Assembly: GCA_003001975.1 (NCBI GenBank)
Contig: PVUG01000004.1
Coordinates: forward strand, 186,001-250,000
Direction: 5' to 3'
Length of the DNA stretch: 64,000 nucleotides
Origin: Martelella mediterranea
GTDB taxonomy: Bacteria; Pseudomonadota; Alphaproteobacteria; Rhizobiales; Rhizobiaceae
In this document: piece by piece, positions 28,809-38,293 of the stretch
Layout: every line of letters starts with the position of its first letter
Position numbering within the stretch: the first letter of the stretch is position 1
The notes under the pieces: model-generated
The model's database searches: none
What the model saw: the letters and a program-made list of their open reading frames with translations, nothing else
Told to the model about the DNA's origin: nothing
Made by a program: the position numbers and the translations under genes

Positions 28809-29783
28809 TTGCGATCTGCAAGTCAACCGGCGAGAAACATGTATCTCATTCGTGCGTACCGACATCCCCTGATCCCGCTGATGGCCGCCCTGATCGGCAC
28901 ATTGATGCTGTCCGCCTTTCCGGCAGCTGCGCAAAGCGCCGGCGATGATCCGTTTTCGGTCATGCGCGGCACACAAGAGCCGGGCGCAAAACGCACGGTA
29001 TCGTTCGAAGCCCGGTTGACCGAAGACGGCGAACCGATGCGCGACGGGTTGACCTGGCGGGTTTTCAAATCGACGCCGGACAGCAACGGGCGGCTGGAAC
29101 TGGTTGCCTCAGCCGAAGGGGGCAGCAAGACAATCGACCTGCCGCCCGGCGACTATTTCGTCAACTGCGCCTTCGGACGCGCCTCCACGACCCGCAAGAT
29201 TCAGATCCTGCAGACAGACAATGGTCCGGTCGATGTCGCCCTCGTCCTGCAAGCCGGCGGCCTGGTCCTCGACGCCACACTCAGCGACGATACGCCGGCA
29301 AACCCCGACCTGCTGAAATTTTCCGTTTTCGAGGATCGCGGCGAACAACGCGAACTTGTCATCGATAATGTCAGGCCGGGAACGGTCCTGCGCCTGCGCG
29401 AAGGCATCTATGAGGTCGTTTCTTCCTATGGCAAGCTCAATGCCGAAGCGCGCGCGCGTCTGCGTGTGCGGGCCGGCCAGATCACCGAAGCCACACTGAA
29501 ACAACATGCCTCCGTCGTGACCCTGACACTGGCCGCCGAAAAAGGTGGCGAGGCGCTTGCCGACACCTCCTGGACCGTTCTCGGCGCCTCGGGTGACATC
29601 CTGACCGAAAGCCGCAGCGCCTACCCGTCGATGATCCTTGCAGAGGGCGAATACACCGCCATCGCCCGCAACAAGGATACCGTCTACGAAAAGAATTTTA
29701 CCGTAGCCCCCGGTCGGCCCGCGCAGGTAGAACTGCTGCTGAACGAAGATAAGGCCGACCTCTCCGATGAAATCGTAGATTGA
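28809..29783 (+). CDS. Exported protein of unknown function with repeated beta-sandwich-like units
   Basis: 324 residues from a TTG at 28809 that has GGAG 7 bases before; ATG 28839 (MYLIRAYRH) would remove ten residues. A signal peptide ends AFPAAAQ|SAG. The mature part seems to be three related units of about 80 residues, each with the pattern hydrophobic strand-W-x-V/L-F, then a Pro/Leu-rich turn and GxY/D-x-V/A (LTWRVFK..LPPGDYFVNC; LLKFSVFE..LREGIYEVVS; DTSWTVLG..LAEGEYTAIA). This resembles carboxypeptidase-regulatory/PEGA-like folds that bind surface polymers or serve as spacers. No enzymatic motif is present. It precedes the GT25 pair, suggesting but not proving an envelope role. Confidence 0.7.
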   Translation: MRSASQPARNMYLIRAYRHPLIPLMAALIGTLMLSAFPAAAQSAGDDPFSVMRGTQEPGAKRTVSFEARLTEDGEPMRDGLTWRVFKSTPDSNGRLELVASAEGGSKTIDLPPGDYFVNCAFGRASTTRKIQILQTDNGPVDVALVLQAGGLVLDATLSDDTPANPDLLKFSVFEDRGEQRELVIDNVRPGTVLRLREGIYEVVSSYGKLNAEARARLRVRAGQITEATLKQHASVVTLTLAAEKGGEALADTSWTVLGASGDILTESRSAYPSMILAEGEYTAIARNKDTVYEKNFTVAPGRPAQVELLLNEDKADLSDEIVD

Positions 29784-29897
29784 ATAATTCAAAAACTACA
29801 ACTAAAATTGCATCATTTGATTTCCTTGAGAAGATGCGCCGAAGACAACGGCTTCGGCCGCTTGTGACGCATAGATATCGAAGCGGAAACAGGGTGC

Positions 29898-30701
29898 ATG
29901 AAAATCTACATCCTCAATCTTGAAAGCGACAGAGACCGTTTCGAACATGCCGCGCGCGCATTCGAGGCAAAAGGCCTAACTTTTGAAAGGCTGGTGGCGG
30001 TTGACGGGCGCAAGATGACCGCCGAAGAACTGTCGGCATGTCTCGCCTATCCGGCTGCCGGAAGCTACGATCTGAGCCCCTCTCAGGTCGGCTGCTATCT
30101 CAGCCATGTTCATGCCTGGCAGAGGTTTCTGGAAACGGATGCCGCCACAGTCGCGATTTTTGAAGACGATGTGCATCTCGGTGAGGATATCGAGCAGGTG
30201 CTTGCCGCACCTGAGACGTGGCTGCCCGAGGATACGGATATCCTGAAACTGGAAACTTGCCTGCAAAAGGTTTCGCTACCGGCAAATGCTGAAGGCGGCA
30301 TGATCGCCGGCCGCAGGATCGTCAGGCTCACCGGGCGTCATCACGGCTCCGCGGGCTATCTGCTCACGCGCAAGGGCGCGGAGAAGCTGCTGCGCAACAG
30401 CCGGAAGCTGGCTGTCGGCGTCGATGCCATGCTGTTCAATCCGCGCTCGGAAATTGCTGAAAGACCCGTTGTCTACCAGATCGACCCCGCCGTCTGTATT
30501 CAGGATGACATTGCCGACCAATGCGGCCTTGTCAGCCGGACGGGATTTCAGTCGCACAATGTCCCGGGCCGCAAGAAATCACATGGCGTGACGCCGTTTG
30601 AGAGGCTCCGTTATCGCATCCGCGACCGGCTGCGCGTAGCCTTTCTGAAGGTACGCGATGCCCTGCGCGGCTATCGCAAACGCGTCGTCACCTTCCGATA
30701 G
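29898..30701 (+). CDS. Glycosyltransferase family 25 protein, copy 1
   Basis: 267 residues. IYILNLESDRDRFEHA opens the GT25 (LPS galactosyltransferase/LgtB-like) fold; QVGCYLSHVHAWQRFL and the EDDV metal-binding motif (IFEDDVHL) follow, then HHGSAGYLLTRKGAEKLL and VDAMLFNP. The enzyme should transfer a sugar, often galactose, onto the outer core of lipopolysaccharide or another surface glycan; donor and acceptor are unknown. The C-terminal 40 residues are basic and probably hold it to the membrane. A close paralogue follows 95 bp downstream. Confidence 0.9.
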   Translation: MKIYILNLESDRDRFEHAARAFEAKGLTFERLVAVDGRKMTAEELSACLAYPAAGSYDLSPSQVGCYLSHVHAWQRFLETDAATVAIFEDDVHLGEDIEQVLAAPETWLPEDTDILKLETCLQKVSLPANAEGGMIAGRRIVRLTGRHHGSAGYLLTRKGAEKLLRNSRKLAVGVDAMLFNPRSEIAERPVVYQIDPAVCIQDDIADQCGLVSRTGFQSHNVPGRKKSHGVTPFERLRYRIRDRLRVAFLKVRDALRGYRKRVVTFR

Positions 30702-30820
30702 GCTGTGCATAACGCCATCCCGCGATTAGTTTCTATTGCTTTTTTCCCGCTTTTATGTGCAATAGCCCGACCCGCTTAACCGCAGGTTGTGACTGATTGT
30801 CTTTTTTTGAAAGCGGAACC

Positions 30821-31621
30821 GTGCTCACCTTTGTCATCAATCTCGACCGGGAGGTCGACCGACTTTCCTACATCGAACGCGTGATGGCGGCACGGGAAAT
30901 CCGGTTTACCCGCATTGCCGCAACCGACGCCCGTCTTATCTGCAATGAAGAGATGCGTGCGCTCTCGGCCTTCCCTTTAGCATTCAGCCGGGAGATGACA
31001 TGCGGTGAAATCGGCTGCTATCTCAGCCATGTCTGCGCTTGGAGAAAACTGCTGGAAAGCGATGCGCCCGCAGCCGCTGTTTTTGAAGACGACGTCGAAC
31101 TGAGTGCCGCTGCGCGAGACGTTCTCGCCGATCTGGAAAACTGGCTGCCGCCCGAAATCGACATCGTGAAGCTCGAGACCAGCAGGAAGCCGACGGAAAT
31201 GGCCCGGCAGGCCGAAGCCCGGCTCGGAGCCTATGAAGTCAGGCGGCTTGTCGGGTGTCATATCGGCTCTGCCGGTTATGTCATTACCCGGCAGGGTGCC
31301 GAAAAAATGCTGGAACGCAGTGCAAAACTTTCCGTACCGATCGATGCGGCGCTGTTCGACCCGCGCGCAGGTATCCGCCAGGGCCTTTCGGTCATGCAGT
31401 TGGTTCCCGCTCTTTGCATTCAGACGCCCTATGACCAGAGTGGACCAATCGATATTCATATGGGGTCCGCCATCACCGAGCGCGGCAAACGGAAGTCTTA
31501 TGGGCGCACGCTGCCCGAGATCGCCTTCAACAGAACGAAAGACCGGATCGCGGTGATCAGCAGCAGGGTCGCAGCACTGATTGCGCGCCGCCGCTGTTCA
31601 ATCGTCGAGTACCGCCCGTAA
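30821..31621 (+). CDS. Glycosyltransferase family 25 protein, copy 2
   Basis: 266 residues from GTG 30821 (MLTFVINLDREVDRLSYIERV); a TTG at 30797 adds eight residues before the family start and is less likely. Motifs line up one for one with the upstream gene: EIGCYLSHVCAWRKLL, VFEDDVEL, HIGSAGYVITRQGAEKML, IDAALFDPR, GKRKSYG. The pair is thus a tandem duplication that has since diverged, probably to add two different sugars. A bidirectional hairpin ends the unit at 31672. Confidence 0.89.
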   Translation: MLTFVINLDREVDRLSYIERVMAAREIRFTRIAATDARLICNEEMRALSAFPLAFSREMTCGEIGCYLSHVCAWRKLLESDAPAAAVFEDDVELSAAARDVLADLENWLPPEIDIVKLETSRKPTEMARQAEARLGAYEVRRLVGCHIGSAGYVITRQGAEKMLERSAKLSVPIDAALFDPRAGIRQGLSVMQLVPALCIQTPYDQSGPIDIHMGSAITERGKRKSYGRTLPEIAFNRTKDRIAVISSRVAALIARRRCSIVEYRP

Positions 31622-31671
31622 ACGGGGACCGGTAACGGCAGAGGCGCGGAAACCGGGGGTTCAATGACAGA

Positions 31672-31710
31672 CAGGCGGCATGGCCGGTAGGCCTGCCGCC
31701 TGCTTCTTTT
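31672..31710 (+). terminator. Shared terminator between GT25 copy 2 and thrS
   Basis: Stem CAGGCGGCA (31672-31680) / TGCCGCCTG (31694-31702), 13-nt loop, tail CTTCTTTTCC on the plus strand. The convergent thrS gene can use the same stem. Confidence 0.7.
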
Positions 31711-31711
31711 C

Positions 31712-33685
31712 CTAAGCCAGAGCGCGCTTGCGCTTCAGGTCCGGCGGCGTGGCCTCTTCGGTCAACATGCTGATCGCATCGGCAAGCGACATGGACTGCT
31801 GGTCGCGCGATCCGAGACGGCGGATGTTGACCGCTTCCTCTTCCGCTTCGCGCATGCCGCAGACGAGGATCACCGGAACCTTGGCCAGCGAATGTTCGCG
31901 GACCTTGTAGTTGATCTTCTCGTTGCGGAAGTCGGTTCCGACCGAAAGACCGGCGGCCCGCAGTTTTTCCGCAACCTTGCGGCCATAATCATCGGCTTCC
32001 GAGGTGATGGTCGCGACCACCACCTGCTGCGGCGCAAACCACAGCGGCATATGGCCGGAGTGGTTTTCGATCAGGATGCCGAGGAAGCGTTCCAGCGAAC
32101 CGCAGATCGCGCGGTGGATCATCACCGGCTGCTTCTTCTCCGACGTCGAGTCGATGTAAAATGCACCAAAGCGTTCCGGCAGGTTGAAGTCCACCTGGGT
32201 GGTGCCGCACTGCCATTCGCGCCCGATCGCGTCCTTCAGCGTATATTCGAACTTCGGACCGTAAAACGCGCCCTCGCCCGGCAAAATACCGGTCTTGATG
32301 CGCCCGCCCGACTGTTCCTCGATAGTCTTCAGCACCTCGGTCATGATCGCTTCGGCGTGATCCCAGTTCTCATCCGAGCCGACGCGTTTTTCAGGCCGCG
32401 TGGAGAGCTTCACCACGATTTCCTCGAAGCCGAAATCCTCATAGACCGACAGGATCAGATCGTTGATCTTCAGGCATTCCTCGGCCAGTTGCTCCTCGGT
32501 GCAGAACACATGGGCATCATCCTGGGTGAACCCGCGCACGCGCATCAGCCCGTGCATGGCGCCCGACGGCTCGTAACGATGCACGACACCGAATTCGGCA
32601 TAGCGGATCGGCAGTTCGCGGTAGGACTTCAGACCATGCTTGAACAGCTGGACGTGCCCCGGGCAGTTCATGGGCTTGAGCGCAAAGACGCGCTTGTCCT
32701 CGGCTTCCTCATCGGCGCAGGCGACCGCGAACATGTTTTCGCGATACCACTCCCAGTGGCCGGAGGTCTGCCACAGTGCGGTGTCGAGCACCTGCGGCGC
32801 GTTCACTTCCTCATACTCGCCCTCAAGACGGCGACGCATATAGGAGGTCAGCGACTGGAACATGCGCCAGCCCTTGGAGTGCCAGAAAACGACGCCCGGA
32901 CCTTCTTCCTGGAAATGAAACAGGTCCATTTCGCGGCCAAGCCGGCGATGGTCGCGCTTTTCGGCTTCCTCAAGGAAGTTGAGATAGGCATCGAGCTGCT
33001 TCTTGTCAGCCCAGGCCGTGCCGTAGATGCGGGTCAGCATCGGGTTGTTGCTGTCGCCGCGCCAATAGGCCCCGGCCACCTTCATCAGCTTGAAGGCATC
33101 GCCGATCTGCCCGGTCGAGGTCATGTGCGGACCGCGGCAAAGGTCGAACCAGTCGCCCTGCGCATAGATCTTGACGTCCTGGTCTTCCGGGATCGCATCG
33201 ACAAGCTCGACCTTGTAGGCCTCGCCCTTTTCGGCAAACACCTGCTTGGCCTTGTCGCGCGGCCAGACTTCCTTGGTGAAGGCGGCATTGCGCTTGATGA
33301 TTTCCCGCATCTTCTTTTCGATCTTCGGCAGATCGTCGGGCGTGAAGGGGGTCTCGCGCGCAAAGTCGTAGTAAAAGCCGTTTTCGATCACCGGACCGAT
33401 GGTGACCTGGGTTCCGGGCCACAATTCCTGCACGGCCTCGGCCATCACATGGGCGGCGTCGTGGCGGATCAATTCCAGCGCGCGGTCATCGGTGCGGGTG
33501 ACGATCTCGATGCGGCCGTCTTCAACCGGGTCGGCCAGGTCGCGCAGCTCGCCGTCAAGCGCAATCGCGACAGCTTTCTTGGCCAGAGATTTGGAAATCG
33601 ACTCGGCAACATCGCGGCCGGTCGTGCCGGCGGCATAGTCGCGCTTGGAGCCATCGGGAAAAACAAGGGAAATCTGATCAGACAT
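31712..33685 (-). CDS. thrS: Threonyl-tRNA synthetase
   Basis: 657 residues. Charges tRNA-Thr. Domains in order: TGS (residues 1-65), editing domain with [17 protein letters not shown] (HxxxH near residue 75), class II catalytic core with the zinc cysteine in [16 protein letters not shown] and motif 2 ([15 protein letters not shown]), and anticodon-binding domain ([23 protein letters not shown]). AGGAG lies just before the ATG. Length is normal. Confidence 0.97.
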   Translation of the reverse strand: MSDQISLVFPDGSKRDYAAGTTGRDVAESISKSLAKKAVAIALDGELRDLADPVEDGRIEIVTRTDDRALELIRHDAAHVMAEAVQELWPGTQVTIGPVIENGFYYDFARETPFTPDDLPKIEKKMREIIKRNAAFTKEVWPRDKAKQVFAEKGEAYKVELVDAIPEDQDVKIYAQGDWFDLCRGPHMTSTGQIGDAFKLMKVAGAYWRGDSNNPMLTRIYGTAWADKKQLDAYLNFLEEAEKRDHRRLGREMDLFHFQEEGPGVVFWHSKGWRMFQSLTSYMRRRLEGEYEEVNAPQVLDTALWQTSGHWEWYRENMFAVACADEEAEDKRVFALKPMNCPGHVQLFKHGLKSYRELPIRYAEFGVVHRYEPSGAMHGLMRVRGFTQDDAHVFCTEEQLAEECLKINDLILSVYEDFGFEEIVVKLSTRPEKRVGSDENWDHAEAIMTEVLKTIEEQSGGRIKTGILPGEGAFYGPKFEYTLKDAIGREWQCGTTQVDFNLPERFGAFYIDSTSEKKQPVMIHRAICGSLERFLGILIENHSGHMPLWFAPQQVVVATITSEADDYGRKVAEKLRAAGLSVGTDFRNEKINYKVREHSLAKVPVILVCGMREAEEEAVNIRRLGSRDQQSMSLADAISMLTEEATPPDLKRKRALA

Positions 33686-33770
33686 ATCTTCTCCTTAAAC
33701 CAGTCCCGCCAACGAATGCGGGTGGACGATAGGCCGTGTGACACGACCGTTTCAACGAGGCAGGTCAATA

Positions 33771-33808
33771 AAGAAAAATCGGCCCCGCGTAAAGCCGCAG
33801 GACCGATT
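33771..33808 (-). terminator. Rho-independent terminator after the porin gene
   Basis: On the minus strand AATCGGTCC / GGGCCGATT form nine pairs (one G-T), with a TTTTTCTTT tail (33808-33771). Lies 23 bp after the porin stop. Confidence 0.82.
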
Positions 33809-33830
33809 CGAAAGATATCGCAGGCGCGAA

Positions 33831-34514
33831 TCAGAACTTCACGCCGATGCCCGCCTTCACGGCATGGTTATGCATCTTGATCTTGGCATCGACGCCGGCC
33901 AGGGAAGCAAGGTCATCCACCGCGTCCTGATCCGGATATCCGGTATAGCGGTATTCAAGCCGCCCAAAGACGTTGTCGGTGAAGGCGTAGTCGAGGCCCG
34001 CCCCGACCGTGTAGCCAAACAGCGTATCGCTGATGGAGACATTGTGCGTGCGCGCATAAACATTGGCGACCGCCGCACCGCCCGTTACGTAGAAAAGCGC
34101 ATTGCCGGCGCTGTAACCGAGACGCCCTCGCAGGCTGCCGCTCCAGTCGGAGCCGAGGTCATAATCGAACCCGAGGCCGGTCGGGAAGCTGCGTTTGCCC
34201 CAGCTGTAACTCGCATCGCCCTCAAGGCCGACAACGATATTGCCCATCTGCCTGTTGTAACCGGCGAAAAGTGTGGCGTTCGCACCATCGAAGTCGGTGT
34301 CATCCGAACCGAGGCCGCTCAGTGTGCCGCGCGCATCCGACCAGCTGAAGCCGCCCTCCACACCGGCATAAGGCCCCGTCCAGTACGCCGCGGCAGCGGG
34401 CGCCTGCCGGTAAGGTGCAGGTTGCAATGATGGACGCAAAATCAGATCGGCCGCCGACGCCGGAAGGCAGGTCGCGCCATAGGCCACGACAAGGCAGGTG
34501 AAAATTTTCCTCAT
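33831..34514 (-). CDS. Outer-membrane beta-barrel protein, Omp25/RopB-like
   Basis: 227 residues with a signal peptide (MRKIFTCLVVAYGATCLPASA|AD). The mature protein is an eight-strand barrel of the OMP_b-brl type: WTGPYAGVEGGFSWSDARG opens the first strand, FAGYNRQMGNIVVGLEGDASYSW the third, and the last strand ends HAVKAGIGVKF with the terminal Phe required for BAM-mediated insertion. Related proteins are major surface antigens in Brucella and Rhizobium. Monocistronic, with a promoter upstream and a terminator downstream. Confidence 0.9.
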   Translation of the reverse strand: MRKIFTCLVVAYGATCLPASAADLILRPSLQPAPYRQAPAAAAYWTGPYAGVEGGFSWSDARGTLSGLGSDDTDFDGANATLFAGYNRQMGNIVVGLEGDASYSWGKRSFPTGLGFDYDLGSDWSGSLRGRLGYSAGNALFYVTGGAAVANVYARTHNVSISDTLFGYTVGAGLDYAFTDNVFGRLEYRYTGYPDQDAVDDLASLAGVDAKIKMHNHAVKAGIGVKF

Positions 34515-34624
34515 GGATCGCTCCGTAGGTGATGACTTAACGAAGAGATATCCGATGAAAAGTTAAGAAAACCCCAACCTCTGGTTTATCAGAAAATACG
34601 AATACACAACCTCTTTTGCCGATC

Positions 34625-35110
34625 TCAATCGCCGTTCTTGGCAGATTCGAGCTGCAGGTAATCCAACGGAAGCTCCGTTGAAAACTTGATCTGCTCCATG
34701 GCGAAGGATGACGAGACATCGCGGATTTCAATCTTGGCAATGAGGCGCTTGTAAAAGGCGTCATAGGCGGCGATGTCCGGCACCACCACCCGCAACAGAT
34801 AATCCACCTCGCCGCTCATGCGATAGAATTCAAGCACTTCGGGGAAATCCGCGATCACCTCGGCAAACCGCTTCAGCCACTCCACGGAATGGCTGTTGGT
34901 GCGAATGGCGACGAAGACTGTGACATTGGCATTGACCTTTTCCGGGTCGAGCAGCGCCACCCGGCGCTTGATGATCCCCTCTTCCTCCATTTTCTGGATG
35001 CGTCGCCAGCACGGCGTCGTCGAAAGTCCGACCTTCTTGCCGATATCGGCCACCGCAAGCGTCGAATCCTCCTGAAGAAGGCGCAAAATCTTTCTATCCA
35101 GACGATCCAT
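34625..35110 (-). CDS. Lrp/AsnC family transcriptional regulator
   Basis: 161 residues. The N-terminal helix-turn-helix (MDRLDRKILRLLQEDSTLAVADIGKKVGLSTTPCWRRIQKMEEEGII) and C-terminal RAM ligand-binding domain (VTVFVAIRTNSHSVEWLKRF ... YRMSGEVDYLLRVVVPDIAAYDAF) are complete. It senses an amino acid and usually regulates neighbouring or unlinked metabolic genes. No target is obvious beside it. Upstream DNA is AT-rich (34 bp around 35125-35160), as is common for self-regulated Lrp genes. Confidence 0.94.
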   Translation of the reverse strand: MDRLDRKILRLLQEDSTLAVADIGKKVGLSTTPCWRRIQKMEEEGIIKRRVALLDPEKVNANVTVFVAIRTNSHSVEWLKRFAEVIADFPEVLEFYRMSGEVDYLLRVVVPDIAAYDAFYKRLIAKIEIRDVSSSFAMEQIKFSTELPLDYLQLESAKNGD

Positions 35111-35210
35111 ATTCGCTCTCCGTAAAAAATTTTTGCTGTTATAACAAAATTCCAGACAGATAAAAGCTGATTTTGCATATGCAGAAAGCGGCTATGGAGT
35201 AAATGCCAGA

Positions 35211-35852
35211 TCAATCGCCGCTATAAAGCCGCACCGCCGCCTTCAGTTCCGGCAGCACCTCTTCTTCAAACCACGGGTTCTTCTTCAGCCAGCCGGTATT
35301 GCGCCAGCTTGGATGCGGCAGCGGCAGGATGCGCGGCGCGCGGTTGGCAAAGTAGCTTTCGCGCCAGTTGCGCACGGTTTCCGTCAGCGTCTTCCGGCTG
35401 GCCGGCCCCATATGCCATTTCTGCGCATACATGCCGATCGCCAGGACCAGTTCGATCTGCGGCATCGCCGCCATGGCCTGCTGGCGCCATTGCGGCGCGC
35501 ATTCCTTGCGTGGCGGAAGGTCGCTGCCGCGGGCATCATAGCCCGGAAAACAGAACCCCATGGGCAGGATCGCAAACCGGGCCGGATCATAAAATGCCGT
35601 ACGGTCAATTCCCATCCAGGCGCGCAGCCGGTCACCGGAGCGATCGTTGAACGGGATACCGGTCTCGTGCACGCGCAGCCCCGGTGCCTGCCCGGCAATC
35701 AGAACCCGCGCGGTGGACGACAGGATTGCCACCGGACGCGGCTGATGCGGCAGGCGGCGTTCCGCGCCGCCGGCGGGACAGTCACGACAGATCCGGCAGG
35801 CTGCGATTTCACCCGCAAGCGTTTGATGTTCGTCCGCGCTCACAGGTCGCAC
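35211..35852 (-). CDS. Uracil-DNA-glycosylase superfamily protein
   Basis: 213 residues from a GTG. The motif IAGQAPGLRVHETGIPFNDRSGDRLRAWMGI matches motif 1 of family-4-like glycosylases (GQAPG with Asn lacking before FNDRSG), and LPLPHPSWRN is motif 2 (His). Cysteines at CRICRDC (about residues 19-25), FCFPGY and KECAP could hold an iron-sulphur cluster as in family 4. It probably excises uracil or a related base, but the exact family is uncertain. Stands alone between the Lrp gene and the histidine kinase. Confidence 0.8.
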   Translation of the reverse strand: MRPVSADEHQTLAGEIAACRICRDCPAGGAERRLPHQPRPVAILSSTARVLIAGQAPGLRVHETGIPFNDRSGDRLRAWMGIDRTAFYDPARFAILPMGFCFPGYDARGSDLPPRKECAPQWRQQAMAAMPQIELVLAIGMYAQKWHMGPASRKTLTETVRNWRESYFANRAPRILPLPHPSWRNTGWLKKNPWFEEEVLPELKAAVRLYSGD

Positions 35853-35989
35853 GCCCGGCCGGAAACCCCGGCCGCCGGAGACATAAAGATTACAGCCCGA
35901 TTAAAAAACAAGGCTAACAAATCCTTTACGGGAAGCATTTCTTAACAATTCGTTCGTAATCTCCTTATCAGCGAGAACCGAGATTTGCG

Positions 35990-37756
35990 ATGGCGAACCG
36001 TAGCGAGGTCCACATGAAACGCGATATGTTCCAGCGTCATGCCCCTCAAGACAGCGACGCAGGACCTGATCCGAAAGCCCCCGGCTTTGCTGAGGAAACG
36101 CTGTCGGCCGAAACCTTCCGGCACGCGCTCTCCGTCATCGAAAAAGGCATCCCCGCTGTCGCCATCGCTCTGGTCATCACCGCAGTCGGCTTTCTCTATA
36201 TCGGCAAGGACCTGATTTTTGCCGTCTGGGCGTTTGCAGCGCTTGTCCTGCACGGCGTCGCCTTCACCATCATCCGCAATGCCGCCCGCGAGGGCCGGGA
36301 TGCCGCATCGCTTGCCAAATGGAACAACCGCGTCATCGCCGCCTACTGGCTGGCCGGCGGGGCCTGGGCGCTGACCGCGCTTTTGAACTGCAATGCCTGC
36401 GTCGGTGCGGCCTTCCCCTTCTTCAAGGGCACCATGGTGATTGTCGCGCTTTCCATGCTGGCGCTTGGCGCCACGGCACTGCCCAAGGTCACCTGGCACG
36501 TCTTCATGCCGGCGATCATCGCCTTCGGCGCAATCGCCTATCAAAGCCGCGCGCCTTTCGACATCGGTCTTGCGGCAGCGCTTGCCGTTGTCATGGTGTT
36601 CATCGCTCATTTCAGCGACCAGCTTGCCGCAGGCAGCAAGGCATTGCAGGCCCAGGAAGGCGAGAAGGATGCGCTGAACCGGCGCCTCACCGAAAGCCTT
36701 GAAAAGGCCGAGGCGGCAGCGGAAACCGCTGAGAAGGCAAACCAGGCCAAAGCCGCCTTTCTGGCCGCAATGTCGCATGACCTGCGCACCCCTCTCAACG
36801 CCATCATCGGGTTTTCGGAAATCATGAAGGAAGAGATGATGGGGCCGCTGAAAAACCCCTATTACAGGGAATACGCCTCGGATATTCACAGTTCCGGCAC
36901 GCATCTTCTCGACATGATCGACGGCGTTCTCGATCTTTCGCGGCTGGAAGCCGGCGGCTACAGGCTTGTCGAGCAGCCGGTCTATCTGGTCGATGTCATC
37001 GACGCTTCCGTGGCCATGGTCGGCACCGAGGCCGCCGCCCGGGCGATCTCGATCCATTGCGATGCCGGAGAACGGCTTTCCCCGGTCATGGCGGACGGGC
37101 GCGCGGTCAAGCAGATGCTGATCAACCTGCTTTCGAACGCCATAAAATTTTCCGCCGAAGGCGCCGACATCCTGGTTACTGCCGGCAATACGGCGGACGG
37201 CGGACAATATCTGAGCGTGCGCGACTATGGATGCGGTATGGACGAGGCAGCGCTTTCTGCGGCAACGGAAGCGTTTTCGCGCGGAGCGGAAACAGCCGAT
37301 GTCGAAGGCTTCGGCCTCGGCCTGTCGATCGTGCGTCAGTTGATCGAGGCGCATCAGGGTGAACTGCTGCTGCAATCGACGCCGGGCCATGGCACGCTGG
37401 CAAGCATTGCCCTGCCGCACGCCCGTGTGACCAATCTGCCGGAAACAAGCCTTTCGATTGCCGAAACCGATGTGACCCTTCCGCTCTCGCCGGAAAGCGC
37501 CATGCCGTTCGTCCCTGAAAGTCTCGAGATCGAGACCGCGCAAAACCAACCCCGGACCGCAACCCGCAGCGGCCGCGACCGACTGGCCGCCGCCCTGAAA
37601 CGGCGCGCCCGCAAAATCGCCAATGATGACCAGCACGACAGCGCGGAAGCCTCCGAGGCCGATCTTAAGATCGAAGCGCAGCTCGAGGCGGAAATCATCG
37701 AGGCGCTGGATCGGGAGCGCGAGAGCGAACGTCGCGAAGCCGCAAACGCGGCCTGA
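35990..37756 (+). CDS. Membrane sensor histidine kinase
   Basis: 588 residues; ATG 36014 (MKRDMFQ) is an alternative start. Five to six membrane helices (about residues 52-205) form a sensor with no large periplasmic loop, then a coiled coil (QAQEGEKDALNRRLTESLEKAEAAAETAEKANQAKAAF) leads to the H-box MSHDLRTPLNAIIGFSEIM (His near 263). The N-box (LLSNAIKFS) and G-boxes (DYGCGMDEAAL, GFGLGLSIV) are complete. After the ATPase comes a roughly 110-residue acidic/basic tail without a receiver domain. No response regulator is adjacent, so it is an orphan kinase; the HisKA type resembles PdhS/DivJ-class kinases, but no assignment is safe. Confidence 0.88.
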   Translation: MANRSEVHMKRDMFQRHAPQDSDAGPDPKAPGFAEETLSAETFRHALSVIEKGIPAVAIALVITAVGFLYIGKDLIFAVWAFAALVLHGVAFTIIRNAAREGRDAASLAKWNNRVIAAYWLAGGAWALTALLNCNACVGAAFPFFKGTMVIVALSMLALGATALPKVTWHVFMPAIIAFGAIAYQSRAPFDIGLAAALAVVMVFIAHFSDQLAAGSKALQAQEGEKDALNRRLTESLEKAEAAAETAEKANQAKAAFLAAMSHDLRTPLNAIIGFSEIMKEEMMGPLKNPYYREYASDIHSSGTHLLDMIDGVLDLSRLEAGGYRLVEQPVYLVDVIDASVAMVGTEAAARAISIHCDAGERLSPVMADGRAVKQMLINLLSNAIKFSAEGADILVTAGNTADGGQYLSVRDYGCGMDEAALSAATEAFSRGAETADVEGFGLGLSIVRQLIEAHQGELLLQSTPGHGTLASIALPHARVTNLPETSLSIAETDVTLPLSPESAMPFVPESLEIETAQNQPRTATRSGRDRLAAALKRRARKIANDDQHDSAEASEADLKIEAQLEAEIIEALDRERESERREAANAA

Positions 37757-37777
37757 CCTGCCGAAAGCTTAGCAGAC

Positions 37778-38284
37778 ATGATGATCGATATCCCACAACT
37801 TGAGACCACTCGCCTTCGGCTGCGTGCGCTCCGTTTTGATGACTGGCCGGATTATCTCGCCTTTCTCGCCTCGCCGCGCGCGGCATTCATGGACGGTCCG
37901 CATACGCCTGCAACGGCCTGGTCCTATTTCTGCAACGACGTCGCGCAATGGCAGCTTTTCGGACACGGGGGCCTGATGTTCGAGGACAAGGAAAGCGGTG
38001 CGGTTCTGGGTCAGGTCGCGCTCTGCAAGGGTCCGCTGTTTCCCGAACTGGAGCTGGGATGGTTCGTCTATGGCGCGGCCGAGGGGCATGGCTATGCAAG
38101 GGAAGCGGCGGCCGCCATGCTCGAATGGGGCTTTCGCACACGCCCCGAAAAAAGCTTCGTCAGCTACATCGCGCCTGCCAACCGCCGCTCCGTCGCGCTT
38201 GCCGTCCGGCTTGGCGCAACGCTTGACGAGAGGGCCAAACGCCCCACGCCCACGACACTTGTCTACCGTCACCAACGGCCGTGA
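37778..38284 (+). CDS. GNAT family N-acetyltransferase (RimJ/RimL-like)
   Basis: 168 residues. LETTRLRLRALRFDDWPDYLAFLASPRAA is the usual start of this group; ELELGWFVYGAAEGHGYAREAAAAMLEW carries the acetyl-CoA loop (GxGYA). Substrate unknown. It starts 21 bp after the histidine-kinase stop on the same strand and may be co-transcribed; it ends 9 bp from the convergent dgkA. Confidence 0.88.
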   Translation: MMIDIPQLETTRLRLRALRFDDWPDYLAFLASPRAAFMDGPHTPATAWSYFCNDVAQWQLFGHGGLMFEDKESGAVLGQVALCKGPLFPELELGWFVYGAAEGHGYAREAAAAMLEWGFRTRPEKSFVSYIAPANRRSVALAVRLGATLDERAKRPTPTTLVYRHQRP

Positions 38285-38293
38285 AAACCGCGA

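Noticed and set aside
31892-33880. 662-residue frame antisense to thrS
   Set aside because: Shadow frame caused by third-position GC bias; thrS is complete.
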